Assembly (NCBI RefSeq): GCF_036127095.1 | Contig: NZ_CP108006.1 | Coordinates: 6,067,501-6,131,500 of the forward strand | From: Streptomyces sp. NBC_00335 | Lineage (GTDB): Bacteria; Actinomycetota; Actinomycetes; Streptomycetales; Streptomycetaceae | Direction: 5' to 3' | DNA: 64,000 bases | Shown: positions 51,371 through 60,519 of the stretch, one piece after another | How positions within the stretch are numbered: position 1 is the first letter of the stretch | Layout: every line of letters starts with the position of its first letter | The notes under the pieces: generated by a model | Told to the model about the DNA's origin: nothing | What the model saw: only the letters and a program-made list of their open reading frames with translations | Databases searched by the model: none | Translations under genes and position numbers: made by a program

Positions 51371-51613
51371 TCAGGCGCGCAGCACGCGGCCCGCCTTGTC
51401 GGTGCGGTCGTCCTTGACGAGGAACAGGATGCCGTCGATCAGGGCCCAGAAGCCGAGGCCGCCGCAGGTGAGCAGCTGGGCGATGGCCATGCCGGTGTGG
51501 CCGGTGTAGAAGCGGCCGATGCCGAGGCCGCCGAGGAAGATCTGCAGCAGGCCGGCCACCAGCTTGGACTTGTCGGAGTACGGCTGGCCGTTCGGGGCGA
51601 TGTTCTGGGACAT
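51371..51613 (-). CDS. TM2-domain membrane protein
   Basis: An 80-residue protein with two membrane helices of the TM2 domain. The pattern LVAGLLQIFLGGLGIGRFYTGHTGMAIAQLLTCGGLGFWALIDGI contains the conserved Gly/Arg-Phe-Tyr turn and the DG between helices. A polar cytoplasmic tail (VKDDRTDKAGRVLRA) follows. TM2 proteins are widespread with no settled function, though some regulate membrane or ion channels. ATG 51613 follows a good purine-rich site. Monocistronic. Confidence 0.9.
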   Translation of the reverse strand: MSQNIAPNGQPYSDKSKLVAGLLQIFLGGLGIGRFYTGHTGMAIAQLLTCGGLGFWALIDGILFLVKDDRTDKAGRVLRA

Positions 51614-51738
51614 GCAAAAGCTCCTTGCGAACTGCTATCGATGGGGACGAGTGCTGCGACTTGCAGGTCGCAGCGGAACTATGACCGGCGACGGCAGTGC
51701 AGGGTTGCCCTGGGGTCTACAACGTGATCACACCGTGA

Positions 51739-52137
51739 TCAACTGGCCGCATTGCGAACGACCGCCCAGGTCAGAGCCACCCCAATGATGGCCGCCTGTC
51801 CCCGGATTCCGATCGCCGGGTGGTACTTCCGCCCGCGCAGCCCTTCGGTGGCCCAGCGGGCGTAGAGGAAGAGGGCGAGCGGCAGTCCCAGCAGGAACAG
51901 CACCGCGTTGTCGTGGAAGGCCGCGGCGAGGTCGCCGTGCAGGATGTCGTAACACATCCGGGTGGCACCGCAGGCCGGACAGAGCAGGCCCGTCAGCCAG
52001 TTGAAGGGGCAGCGGGGAAGCCAGTGGCCGGGCTCGTGCGGATCGGTGCCCCAGAGGTACGCGGCTCCCGCGCCCAGCACCACGAGCGAAGCGAGCGGGG
52101 CCGTCGCCGGGCGGCGGAGCAGCGGAGCGTGCGACAT
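51739..52137 (-). CDS. DUF2752-family membrane protein
   Basis: The 132-residue protein has three hydrophobic segments. LASLVVLGAGAAYLWGTDP is the first. The conserved DUF2752 block is WLPRCPFNWLTGLLCPACGATRMCYDILHGDLAAAF, with a Cys-x2-Cys-G and a further Cys, followed by NAVLFLLGLPLALFLYARW. ATG 52137 is strongly supported by aaggaggggg; the frame extends upstream to 52200. Function unknown. The Cys pair may bind metal or form a disulfide. Confidence 0.88.
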   Translation of the reverse strand: MSHAPLLRRPATAPLASLVVLGAGAAYLWGTDPHEPGHWLPRCPFNWLTGLLCPACGATRMCYDILHGDLAAAFHDNAVLFLLGLPLALFLYARWATEGLRGRKYHPAIGIRGQAAIIGVALTWAVVRNAAS

Positions 52138-52233
52138 GGGTGCTCCCCCTCCTTCTTGACGTACCCGCACCTGGGCGTGCGTGAGCAACCGGAGGGTCAT
52201 CCTCGCACCGGGGCTCCGCCCGTCGGCCGGCGG

Positions 52234-54354
52234 CTACTCCTTCGGCACCGCCCGGTGCCAGGTGGTGCGGGTGGGGGTGGGGAGGGACGCGGCCACGTGG
52301 AGTTCGGCGTCCAGGCCCAGGACCGCCGCCGTCAGGGCGCCGCCCGGCTCCTGGACGGCCGCCGGGGTGCCCGCGTAGAGCATCCGGGACTCCGTCCACG
52401 CCGGCGGGCCGCCGAGGCCCGTCGTGCCGACCGTGCCCGAGGTGGCGCGGCCCGCTATGAGGCGGCCCGCCGCGCCCACCGCGCCGTAGCCCGCCCGGCC
52501 GCCGGCCTCCGTGACGCTGGAGACCTGCGGTGGTACGCCGTCGGCCGCGGCCGTGACCACGGCGGTGCGTACGACCCCCGAATCGGGGCGCCGGAAGTAC
52601 AGACGGACGCCCGCCCCCTCCGGGACCGCGGTGAGGGGGACGGTGGTGGCCGGGAGCCGGGTCGGGAAGGGGCCGGCCAGCGGGGCGCCCGGGGCGGGCT
52701 GGATCCAGACCACCACCGACTTCGCCGTGGCGGCGTAGACGTGGCGGCGCCCGGCGGAGTCGGTGACCGCCACCGGGTCGGACTCGAGGTCCGTTCCCCC
52801 CAGCTGCTGCCAGCCGCCGAAGGCCCCCGAGGGCTCCTGGGTGCGGGAGTGCAGGGTGCGCCGGGAGTGGCGGACGTACACCGTCAGCCGCCCGTCAGAG
52901 TCGGAGACGGCCGAGGGGGCGCTGATCAGGGAGGTGTCGGCATCGTCCCCTCCGGTATCCGGGGAGCCGAGCGAAACCCACGCCCCGAACGGACCGCCGG
53001 GCACGGACTGGGCGGTGTACACGATCTCGCGCCGGTAGTCCGCGGGCCGGTCGCCGAAGACGGTGCGGGTGCCGAGGACGGCGACGCGCCCGTCTGGGAA
53101 CCGGGCGGTGGTCGCGCCCGGATCGATGCCGGTTCCCGGCAGCAGTGCCGGGCCCTGCCAGGCGGCGCCGGGTCCGGTGCCGGCGCCGCGGTTCCAGACG
53201 GCCATCTGGCCGTCGAGGACGGAGAAGGCGTACAGCACGCCGGGAGTGCCCTGCACCAGCCAGGAGGAGTGGTCGCCTCGCGCGTACCGCAGCGACTCGG
53301 ACCAGCCGCCGTTCTTCGGGTTGCCCGCCACGTTGCGGTCTCCGCAGCCCGAGGGCGAGCCGCAGTAGTTCTGCTTGTCGGACCAGGCGTACGTCTTCAG
53401 GAAGCCCAGCTTCGTCTCGGCCGTCTGCGGGTCCAGCGAGTGCGGCAGGGCGTTGTTGTGGTAGCCCAGGTAGCTCTGGACGGTGAAGTGCGGCCGCTGC
53501 CCGAACGGGACCCGCGCGGCGTACGCAGCGGCCCCGGCCTGCGCGAACCGCGCCGCGTACGTGTGGTCCTGATGGTCGGTGAACTTGCCCCCGGCCTTCC
53601 GGCCGGGCGTGGGGTCCAGCATCCGTATCGTCGTCGGCTTGTACTGCGCCAGGACCCCGGATATCGCCGCTATCAGATGGTCCTTGGTGTACGTGGGCGG
53701 CTGTGTGACGGGAGTGCCGGCGGTGAGCACCGTCGGGAGCGCCGGTATCCACCCGTTCCACAGGCTGCGCAAGCTGTTCGGGTCCTTCAGGGTCTTCGGG
53801 TCCTTCAGGCCCTTCGGGTAGTCGGAGACACGGGCCTCGCGCATCTGCAGCCAGACCAGTTGGACGTGCGGCTTCGCCACCAGGACGTCGAGCTCGGCGT
53901 GACCTCCGCCCGCGGTGGGGATGACCGAACGGGTCCACGGGCTGGTGCGGTCGCCGGTGATCATCTGCGCGTAGGCGGCGCGTATGCCGTTCTGGCGGGC
54001 TTCCGCGTAGTGGGGCCGGTCCGCGACCTGCACGGGGTCCCTGGCTTCGATGCCGTTGGCCCGGTTGCTGCCGTTGGATTCGCCCGAGGTGAGGTACAGG
54101 GTGGTGAGCGGGGTGCCGGCCCTGAGGGAGAGGCTGAGGTCCGGGTTCATGAAGTACAGGTCGTCGTCGGGGTGGGCGACGATCTGGACGATCGAACCGG
54201 AGGTGTCGCTCACCGGGGTGGCCGGGGAGCCGGCATCCGGGACTCCCTCGGCCGCGGTCTGCTGGCCGGAGCCGACGGTGAGCACGCCGGCCACCCCGAG
54301 GGCCATCATCGGGACCGCGGTCGCGAAGAGGAAACGTCGGCGGGATACGGGCAT
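52234..54354 (-). CDS. secreted PIG-L family deacetylase
   Basis: The 706-residue protein starts with a Tat-like signal, SRRRFLFATAVPMMALGVAG. The PIG-L zinc deacetylase domain begins near residue 55 with VQIVAHPDDDLYFMNPDL (the HPDD motif) and continues to KFTDHQDHTYAARFAQAG, where the HxxH supplies further metal ligands. It resembles N-acetylglucosaminyl-PI and mycothiol-pathway deacetylases. The last 350 residues look like beta-propeller repeats (SLRYARGDHSSWLVQGTPGVLYAFSVLDG, VYVRHSRRTLH) that may bind polysaccharide. A short internal repeat, LKDPKTLKDPN, lies near residue 190. The substrate may be a surface sugar. It is divergent from glnE over 433 bases. Confidence 0.87.
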   Translation of the reverse strand: MPVSRRRFLFATAVPMMALGVAGVLTVGSGQQTAAEGVPDAGSPATPVSDTSGSIVQIVAHPDDDLYFMNPDLSLSLRAGTPLTTLYLTSGESNGSNRANGIEARDPVQVADRPHYAEARQNGIRAAYAQMITGDRTSPWTRSVIPTAGGGHAELDVLVAKPHVQLVWLQMREARVSDYPKGLKDPKTLKDPNSLRSLWNGWIPALPTVLTAGTPVTQPPTYTKDHLIAAISGVLAQYKPTTIRMLDPTPGRKAGGKFTDHQDHTYAARFAQAGAAAYAARVPFGQRPHFTVQSYLGYHNNALPHSLDPQTAETKLGFLKTYAWSDKQNYCGSPSGCGDRNVAGNPKNGGWSESLRYARGDHSSWLVQGTPGVLYAFSVLDGQMAVWNRGAGTGPGAAWQGPALLPGTGIDPGATTARFPDGRVAVLGTRTVFGDRPADYRREIVYTAQSVPGGPFGAWVSLGSPDTGGDDADTSLISAPSAVSDSDGRLTVYVRHSRRTLHSRTQEPSGAFGGWQQLGGTDLESDPVAVTDSAGRRHVYAATAKSVVVWIQPAPGAPLAGPFPTRLPATTVPLTAVPEGAGVRLYFRRPDSGVVRTAVVTAAADGVPPQVSSVTEAGGRAGYGAVGAAGRLIAGRATSGTVGTTGLGGPPAWTESRMLYAGTPAAVQEPGGALTAAVLGLDAELHVAASLPTPTRTTWHRAVPKE

Positions 54355-54787
54355 CGTCTACGCCTTGGAGTCGTTCCGGCAGGAAGAACCGCGTGGTGCT
54401 GTCGGTCGGTCAGTGAGAGTCCGATCCGAGCGAGTTGGTTCACCCGGATCGCCGATTCCTTCCGAATTCGTGGAAACCGCCGCCCCGGCACGGCTCGTTC
54501 GGGCGTTTCGTACGTGTTTGCGGTCACAGGGAGGCCGAGCCGCGTGGCGCAGCCGCGCGCCGCCACGGGCGGACCCGCCCGCCGGCTCCCGCGCCACACG
54601 TCCGCCAAAAATCCGACAATCCGCCCCACCGGCCGTGCGGTGAGTCGAACGCCTGCTCCGGCTAGGCTCTCCCCGGGCCACGAGCGCGGACCCTGCCGAC
54701 GGCGACACCCGCCGAAGGCGGCGCCCCGCGGATCCGCCCGGCCAGGGCAGAGGCAAGGGCAGGCCGACGTACGCGGGAGGCGGCGGG
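54355..54787. other. 433-bp divergent intergenic region between PIG-L and glnE genes
   Basis: No gene, clear operator or strong hairpin is visible. A weak -10-like taggct sits at 54663-54668 facing glnE, with a poor -35 candidate about 17 bases before it. The open frames here on the minus strand lack ribosome sites and coding pattern. Confidence 0.5.
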
Positions 54788-57775
54788 ATGACAGTCCCGG
54801 GACGCAGGAGCAGTACCTTCAGCCGGCTGCTGCGCAGCGGGTTCACCGACCCCTCGGCCGCCGCCCGGCTGCTCGACACCGACGCGCTGGCCGCCGTACG
54901 CGCCGATCCGGTGCTCCTCGACGCCCTCGGGGCCACCGCCGACCCCGACCTCGCCCTCCTCGGGCTGGTCCGGATCGCAGAGGCGCAGGCCCCCGAGGAA
55001 CTGCGCGTGCTCCTCGACACCCTCGTCAGTGCCAAGCCCCTGCGCGACCGCCTCCTCGGCGTGCTCGGCGCCTCCGAGGCCCTCGGCGACCACCTCGCCC
55101 GCCATCCCCGCGACTGGCAGGCCCTGGTCACCTACGAGGCGGCCGATCTGCACCCGGGGCTGCCCGAGTTCGAGCAGGGCCTGGCCGGCGCCCACGACCC
55201 GGTCGACCTGCGCGTCGCCTACCGCCGCTGCCTGCTCTCCATCGCCGCCCGCGACGTGTGCGGGACCATAGACGTAGCCCAGACCGCCGCCGAACTCGCC
55301 GACCTGGCCACCGCCACCCTGCGCGCGGCCCTGCGCATCGCGACCGCCGCCGCCCCCGAGGACGCGGCCGTCTGCCGGCTCGCCGTCATCGCCATGGGCA
55401 AGTGCGGCGGCAACGAGCTGAACTACGTCTCCGACGTCGACGTCATCTTCGTCGGCGACGCGGCCCCCGGCGCGGACGAGGGCAAGGCCGTGCAGGCCGC
55501 CGCCCGGCTCGCCTCCCACCTCATGCGGATCTGCTCCGAGACCACCGTCGAAGGCACCATCTGGCCCGTCGACGCCAACCTCCGCCCCGAGGGCAGAAAC
55601 GGTCCGCTCGTCCGCACCCTCGCCTCCCACCTCGCCTACTACCAGCGGTGGGCCAAGACCTGGGAGTTCCAGGCCCTCCTCAAGGCCCGCGCCGTCGCGG
55701 GCGACGAGGCGCTCGGCGCCGAGTACATCGCCGCCATAAGTCCCCTCGTCTGGCAGGCCGCCGAGCGTGAGAACTTCGTCCCCGACGTCCAGAAGATGCG
55801 CCGCCGCGTCGTCGACAACATCCCCGCCGCCCAGGTCGAGCGCGAGCTGAAGCTCGGCCCCGGGGGCCTGCGCGACGTCGAGTTCGCCGTCCAGCTCCTC
55901 CAGCTCGTACACGGCCGCTCCGACGCCACCCTGCACTCCGGCACCACGCTCGACGCGCTCACCGCCCTCGCCGCCGGCGGCTACGTCGGGCGCGCCGACG
56001 CCGCCCAGCTGCACGACGCGTACCGCTTCCTGCGGGCCATGGAACACCGCATCCAGCTCTACCGGCTGCGCCGCACCCACCTCGTCCCCGAGGACGAAGC
56101 CGACCTGCGGCGCCTGGGGCGCTCGCTCGGCCTGCGCACCGAACCGGTCGCCGAGCTCAACAAGGCCTGGCGCCGGCACGCCTCCGTGGTGCGCCGCCTG
56201 CACGAGAAGATCTTCTACCGGCCGCTCCTCGACGCCGTGGCCCAGCTCGCCCCCGGCGAGACCCGGCTCTCCCCGCGCGCCGCCGGCCAGCGCCTCGAAG
56301 CCCTCGGGTACGCCGACCCGGCCGCGGCCCTGCGCCACCTCGAAGCCCTCGCCTCCGGCGTCACCCGCGCCGCCGCCATCCAGCGCACCCTGCTGCCCGT
56401 GCTCCTCGGCTGGTTCGCCGACTCCGCCGACCCGGACGCGGGCCTGCTGAACTTCCGCAAGGTCTCCGACGCCCTCGGCAAGACCCCCTGGTACCTGCGC
56501 CTCCTGCGCGACGAGGGCGCCGCCGCGGAGAACCTCGCCCGGGTGCTCTCCGCCGGACGCCTCGCCCCCGACCTCCTCATGCGCGCCCCCGAGGCGGTGG
56601 CCCTGCTGGGCGACCCCGAGGGCCTGGTTCCCCGTACCCACGAGGCGCTGGAGCAGGAGGTGCTCGCCGCCGTCGGCCGCGCCGAGAACCCGGAAGCCGC
56701 CGTCGCGGCCGCCCGCGGAGTCCGCCGCCGCGAGCTGTTCCGCACCACCGCCGCCGACATCATCGGCTCCTACGGTACGGAGGAGAACCCGGCCGAGGAG
56801 GACCACGGAGCCCTGGTCGACAGGGTCGGCCGCGCCGTCTCCGAACTCACCGCCGCCACCGTCGCCGGAGCCCTGCGCGCCGCGGTCCAGGGCCACTGGG
56901 GAGACACCCTGCCCACCCGGTTCGCGGTCATCGGCGTCGGCCGCTTCGGCGGCCACGAGCTCGGCTACGGTTCCGACGCCGACGTCCTCTTCGTCCACGA
57001 GCCGCGCGAGGGCGTCGACGAACAGGAAGCCGCCAAGGCCGCCCAGCACGTCGTCTCCGAGATGCGCAGGCTCCTCCAACTCCCCACCGCGGACCCGCCG
57101 CTGCTCATCGACGCCGACCTGCGCCCCGAAGGCCGCTCCGGCCCCCTGGTCCGCACCCTGCCCTCGTACGCCGCCTACTACCGCCGCTGGTCCCTGACCT
57201 GGGAGTCCCAGGCCCTGCTGCGCGCCGAACCGGTGGCCGGCGACCTCGAACTGGGTCAGCGCTTCATCGACCTGATCGACCCGCTGCGCTACCCGGTGGA
57301 AGGCCTCGGCGAGGACGCCGTCCGCGAGATCCGGCGCCTGAAGGCCCGGATGGAATCCGAACGCCTGCCCAGGGGCGCCGACCCGACCCTGCACACCAAA
57401 CTCGGCCGCGGCGGCCTCAGCGACGTGGAGTGGACCGTCCAGCTGATCCAGATGCGGCACGCCTGGGCGGAACCGGGCCTGCGCACCACCCGCACCCGCG
57501 AGGCCCTGGCCGCCGCCCACGCGGCCGGCCTGATCCCGACCGAGGAGGCGCAGATCCTGGACGAGGCCTGGGTGCTGGCCACCCGGGTCCGCAACGCCGT
57601 GATGCTGGTCCGCGGCCGCGCGGGCGACACCTTCCCCTCGGAAGCCCGCGAACTGGGGGCGGTCGGCCGCTACCTCGGCTACGCGGAGGGCACGGTCGGC
57701 GACATGCTGGAGGACTACCGCCGCATCACCCGCCGCGCCCGGGGCGTGGTGGACGAGCTGTTCTACGGGGCGTAG
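54788..57775 (+). CDS. glnE: bifunctional glutamine synthetase adenylyltransferase/deadenylylase
   Basis: The 995-residue enzyme adds AMP to, and removes it from, glutamine synthetase in response to nitrogen. Two nucleotidyltransferase domains are visible. The N-terminal deadenylylase has GKCGGNELNYVSDVDVIFV around 203-221, and the C-terminal adenylylase has GVGRFGGHELGYGSDADVLFVHE around 715-738; both carry the G-G/S-D-x-D metal motif. Length matches Streptomyces GlnE (about 1000 residues). ATG 54788 follows ggaggcggcggg. Its target is the main GlnA, not present here; the GS-like gene at 49921 lacks the modified Tyr. Confidence 0.95.
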   Translation: MTVPGRRSSTFSRLLRSGFTDPSAAARLLDTDALAAVRADPVLLDALGATADPDLALLGLVRIAEAQAPEELRVLLDTLVSAKPLRDRLLGVLGASEALGDHLARHPRDWQALVTYEAADLHPGLPEFEQGLAGAHDPVDLRVAYRRCLLSIAARDVCGTIDVAQTAAELADLATATLRAALRIATAAAPEDAAVCRLAVIAMGKCGGNELNYVSDVDVIFVGDAAPGADEGKAVQAAARLASHLMRICSETTVEGTIWPVDANLRPEGRNGPLVRTLASHLAYYQRWAKTWEFQALLKARAVAGDEALGAEYIAAISPLVWQAAERENFVPDVQKMRRRVVDNIPAAQVERELKLGPGGLRDVEFAVQLLQLVHGRSDATLHSGTTLDALTALAAGGYVGRADAAQLHDAYRFLRAMEHRIQLYRLRRTHLVPEDEADLRRLGRSLGLRTEPVAELNKAWRRHASVVRRLHEKIFYRPLLDAVAQLAPGETRLSPRAAGQRLEALGYADPAAALRHLEALASGVTRAAAIQRTLLPVLLGWFADSADPDAGLLNFRKVSDALGKTPWYLRLLRDEGAAAENLARVLSAGRLAPDLLMRAPEAVALLGDPEGLVPRTHEALEQEVLAAVGRAENPEAAVAAARGVRRRELFRTTAADIIGSYGTEENPAEEDHGALVDRVGRAVSELTAATVAGALRAAVQGHWGDTLPTRFAVIGVGRFGGHELGYGSDADVLFVHEPREGVDEQEAAKAAQHVVSEMRRLLQLPTADPPLLIDADLRPEGRSGPLVRTLPSYAAYYRRWSLTWESQALLRAEPVAGDLELGQRFIDLIDPLRYPVEGLGEDAVREIRRLKARMESERLPRGADPTLHTKLGRGGLSDVEWTVQLIQMRHAWAEPGLRTTRTREALAAAHAAGLIPTEEAQILDEAWVLATRVRNAVMLVRGRAGDTFPSEARELGAVGRYLGYAEGTVGDMLEDYRRITRRARGVVDELFYGA

Positions 57776-57784
57776 CAGGACGCG

Positions 57785-57809
57785 GGCGGGCGTGCGCGGC
57801 ACGCCCGCC
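57785..57809 (+). terminator. hairpin after glnE
   Basis: The arms ggcgggcgtgc and gcacgcccgcc form a perfect 11-bp stem with loop gcg starting 10 bases after the glnE stop codon. A weaker second hairpin, atgag-t-caa / ttg-ctcat, follows at about 57824-57847. Confidence 0.85.
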
Positions 57810-57847
57810 GGTGCGGCAACTGCCATGAGTCAAGCGGCTGTTGCTCA

Positions 57848-58109
57848 TGTCACGTTTCGCCGAACTCCGGCCAGGGGACCGATGACCCCCGGAGCGGGCT
57901 CAAATCCGAGCAGAACGCCCTGAATGCGATGATTCCAAGCCGTCTCGCATGTCGGGATGTCCGTAGAGCGCGTCAGCGGCGATCCGTAGCGTCCTTGGCA
58001 GTAGAGCCCACGCCCAAAGGGGAATCCATCAGCCCGTTTCGTCGCCCTCGGTGCGTCGGCGGCTTCGGGGATCCGTGCACGACCATGGGAAACACGGGGG
58101 AGAGTCAAG
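57848..58109 (+). other. upstream region of the radical SAM gene
   Basis: The 260 bases between the glnE hairpins and ATG 58110 hold no gene on either strand with coding character. The sequence is less GC-rich than neighbours. The strong site cgggggagag precedes the ATG by 7 bases. No cobalamin riboswitch box could be found by eye. Confidence 0.5.
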
Positions 58110-59690
58110 ATGAAGGTACTTGTGGTCAGCCCGCCGAACTCCAACACCGTCCTGGACGGTGTTTCCTGCACGGTCACCCGGCCGGAGGAGCACACCGACT
58201 GGTCCGACTTCCCCAACCTGGGGATCCTCACCCTGGCCTCCGCGCTGCAATCAGTCCCCGACGTCGAGCCGGTGTACATCGACGGGACCGTGATGCCCTG
58301 GCCGGAGGTGCTCGCCTACGTCGAGGACAACGCGGGCGACATCCTCGCGCTGTGCGTCAGCGCGCTGACCGCCACCTACGAGGCCGGCCTGCACTTATGC
58401 ATCGCCGCCAAGCGCGTGAACAGCGGGATCGTCACGATATTGGGCAACGACCACGTGACGGCGCTCACCCGCGAGTGCCTGTCCTCGCAGCGCGGCGTGA
58501 TCGACTACGCGTTCGTCGGGAACGAGGTCGTCGGCGGGCTCGTCGATCTCATAGCGACCCTCGGCAGCGGCGGTGAGGTGGCGGGCGGCGTCTATCCCGG
58601 CCTCGCCAGGTTCGACGGCACCGACGTGACGGTGCAGCCGCAGCGCAGCGAACCCCTCCACACCCGGATCGACTACTCCCTGATCGACGCCGTCTTCGCT
58701 CACTCGTCCCTGTACGACGGCAATTTCGGCAGCCGGGTCGTACCGACCTTCGAGCACTTGACGGGCCGCAGGGTGACCGCGGGGATGCCCGTCGAGATCG
58801 GCCGGGGCTGCATCAAGTTCGCCCGGAACGACGCCTGCTCCTTCTGCTCGATCCAGTTCGGCGGCATGTGGCGCAACTCCGTCCCCGACGCGGAATCCGC
58901 CTGGGAAGTGATCCGCGCGGCGCACGCCTCCGGCTACGACTACCTCTACCTGACGGCTGACGAACTGCCCCTGACCTTCGGCAGGCTGCTGCGGGAGATG
59001 GTCGCCTCGCCGCCCGGATGGTGGGCGGACCTCCCCGAAGACGACCGCCCGGTGATGGTGGGCTACGCGCGGGCGGACGGCCTGTCCGACGAGCGGCACG
59101 CCGCCAACTTACGCGCCCTCGGCGTACGGCAGCTCATGGTCGGGCTCGACGCGGGGACCCCCGTCTCGCTGCAGGCCATGCGCAAGCCCCTGGTGTCGAT
59201 CCGCGAGAACGACTCCAGGTTCCGCGCCGAGAAGATGTTCGATCACAACGTGAAGGCGCTCCAGTCGGCCAAGAACAACGGCCTCCTCCTCAAAGTCGGC
59301 TTCGTCATCGGCCATCTGGGCATGGACGCCGCGCTGATGCGGGAGAACATCGACTCCATGAAGGCGCTGCTGGCCTCGGGGGCCGGCGCCATCGCCTCCC
59401 TCGACGTCGAAGTGCTGTCCCCCGAGCCGGGATCCCTGGACTTCAAGATGCTGCTCGACCCGGAGCTGGCCCGCGCGAACGCCGACGAGCTCAAACTGTC
59501 GATGCCCAGCCGGCGCGAGCACGAGCTGCGCGCCAGGAAGTGGCGGGGCAAGGACATCATCGACAGGGAGGAGGCGATGGCGGACTACGTGGAGTCCGTG
59601 ATGCCGGGCCTCACCCTGGACGACCTTGCCGGGGCCAGGGCCGAAGTGCGCGACTACGGAAAACAGCTCGGCGTCACGGTGGGCGGCTGA
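58110..59690 (+). CDS. radical SAM protein with unusual CX8CX2C motif and B12-domain-like N-terminus
   Basis: The 526-residue protein begins with a Rossmann-like domain resembling B12-binding radical SAM enzymes (MKVLVVSPPNSN, FPNLGILTLASAL, TILGNDHVTAL), though the Dx-H-x2-G cobalamin ligand motif is absent. The cluster motif lies in IGRGCIKFARNDACSFCSI, giving cysteines spaced CX8CX2C rather than CX3CX2C. Downstream SAM-barrel elements are YLYLTADELPLTF, VMVGYARADGLSDE, LMVGLDAGTPVSLQAMRKP and LLKVGFVIGHLGMD. Codons 96 and 334 are TTA, so it probably depends on bldA. A LysE-type exporter gene follows 19 bases later. I infer biosynthesis of a small exported metabolite. Confidence 0.8.
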   Translation: MKVLVVSPPNSNTVLDGVSCTVTRPEEHTDWSDFPNLGILTLASALQSVPDVEPVYIDGTVMPWPEVLAYVEDNAGDILALCVSALTATYEAGLHLCIAAKRVNSGIVTILGNDHVTALTRECLSSQRGVIDYAFVGNEVVGGLVDLIATLGSGGEVAGGVYPGLARFDGTDVTVQPQRSEPLHTRIDYSLIDAVFAHSSLYDGNFGSRVVPTFEHLTGRRVTAGMPVEIGRGCIKFARNDACSFCSIQFGGMWRNSVPDAESAWEVIRAAHASGYDYLYLTADELPLTFGRLLREMVASPPGWWADLPEDDRPVMVGYARADGLSDERHAANLRALGVRQLMVGLDAGTPVSLQAMRKPLVSIRENDSRFRAEKMFDHNVKALQSAKNNGLLLKVGFVIGHLGMDAALMRENIDSMKALLASGAGAIASLDVEVLSPEPGSLDFKMLLDPELARANADELKLSMPSRREHELRARKWRGKDIIDREEAMADYVESVMPGLTLDDLAGARAEVRDYGKQLGVTVGG

Positions 59691-59709
59691 CGGAAAGGGC
59701 CTCCCGGCG

Positions 59710-60372
59710 ATGAGTCTCACCCTGCTGACGGGATTCGCAGGACTCTGCCTGCTCCTGGCGATCACGCCGGGGCCGGACACGTTCCTGATCCTCAGGTACA
59801 GCCTCTCCGGAGCCCGCTACGGGGTCGCCGCCGCGTTCGGATCGGGCATCGGCTCGCTGTTCTGGGCCGCGATGGTGGCGCTCGGCCTGGGGGCCGTTCT
59901 CGAAAGGTCCGCAGCGGCCTTCTTCACGGTCAAGGTGGTGGGCGGCCTGTACCTGCTCTACCTCGGGGTCAGCGGATTCATCGGGTTCATCCGAAGCAAC
60001 GACGCCTCCGGTACCGCTCCGATGGCCTCGGGCAGCGCTCCGGTACGGGACGGCCCACCGCCTCCACCCAGCACCCGGGCGGCCCTGAACTCCGGACTGT
60101 TCTCGTGCATGCTGAACCCCAAGGTGGGCCTGTTCTTCCTCGCGGTCGTACCGCAGTTCCTGCCCGCCGATGCCGTCGGCTTCGGCTCGATCATGGTCCT
60201 CGGCGTCATCGACGGCGTGGTCGCGGTGGCCTGGCTGGTGCTCCTCGCGAAGGCGGCCGCCCATGCGGTCGTATGGCTGCAGAGGCCGAAGATCACCCGC
60301 ACGATGGGGTGGATCAGTTCGGGCATCCTGGCGCTGCTGGGCGTCGGCACCCTGGTGACGGCAGGCATGTAG
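59710..60372 (+). CDS. LysE-family amino acid exporter
   Basis: The 220-residue membrane protein is a LysE/RhtB-type exporter with six hydrophobic segments. The family start LLTGFAGLCLLLAITPGPDTFLILRYSLSGARYGVAAAFG contains the conserved P-G-P-D-T near the first helix. A Ser/Pro-rich loop with TAPMASGSAPVRDGPPPPPS is longer than usual. The second half shows SGLFSCMLNPKVGLFFLAVVPQF, the conserved NPK segment. Its ATG is 19 bases from the radical SAM stop codon and the two form an operon. It probably exports the product of that enzyme or a related amino acid. Confidence 0.88.
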   Translation: MSLTLLTGFAGLCLLLAITPGPDTFLILRYSLSGARYGVAAAFGSGIGSLFWAAMVALGLGAVLERSAAAFFTVKVVGGLYLLYLGVSGFIGFIRSNDASGTAPMASGSAPVRDGPPPPPSTRAALNSGLFSCMLNPKVGLFFLAVVPQFLPADAVGFGSIMVLGVIDGVVAVAWLVLLAKAAAHAVVWLQRPKITRTMGWISSGILALLGVGTLVTAGM

Positions 60373-60394
60373 CAGCCCGGAGGAACGTCACGCG

Positions 60395-60478
60395 GCTTTG
60401 GCGGCTCAGGCGGCTCCGGCGGCTCCGGCTGCTCCGGCTGCTCCGGCGGCGCTGCAGGAGGTGCAGCGGCGCCGCCGG
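60395..60478. terminator. repeat-rich hairpin between lysE-type and NmrA-type genes
   Basis: Tandem 9-mers of the form ggcggctcc and ggctgctcc (60399-60450) lead into a hairpin, ctccggcggcgctgca / tgcagcggcgccgccggag, with a three-base bulge. It separates convergent genes. Confidence 0.65.
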
Positions 60479-60519
60479 AGCCGCAGAAGGTGACGGCCCG
60501 GCGGCCGCCGGGCCCGGGC

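Noticed and set aside
54662..57826. 1054-codon open frame antisense to glnE
   Set aside because: It is a GC-bias shadow of glnE: no conserved motif, low-complexity Gly/Val/Glu content and no ribosome binding site.
57848..58109. Possible cobalamin riboswitch or RiPP precursor before the radical SAM gene
   Set aside because: No B12-box-like sequence was found and no short open frame with a ribosome site and precursor-like features was seen.
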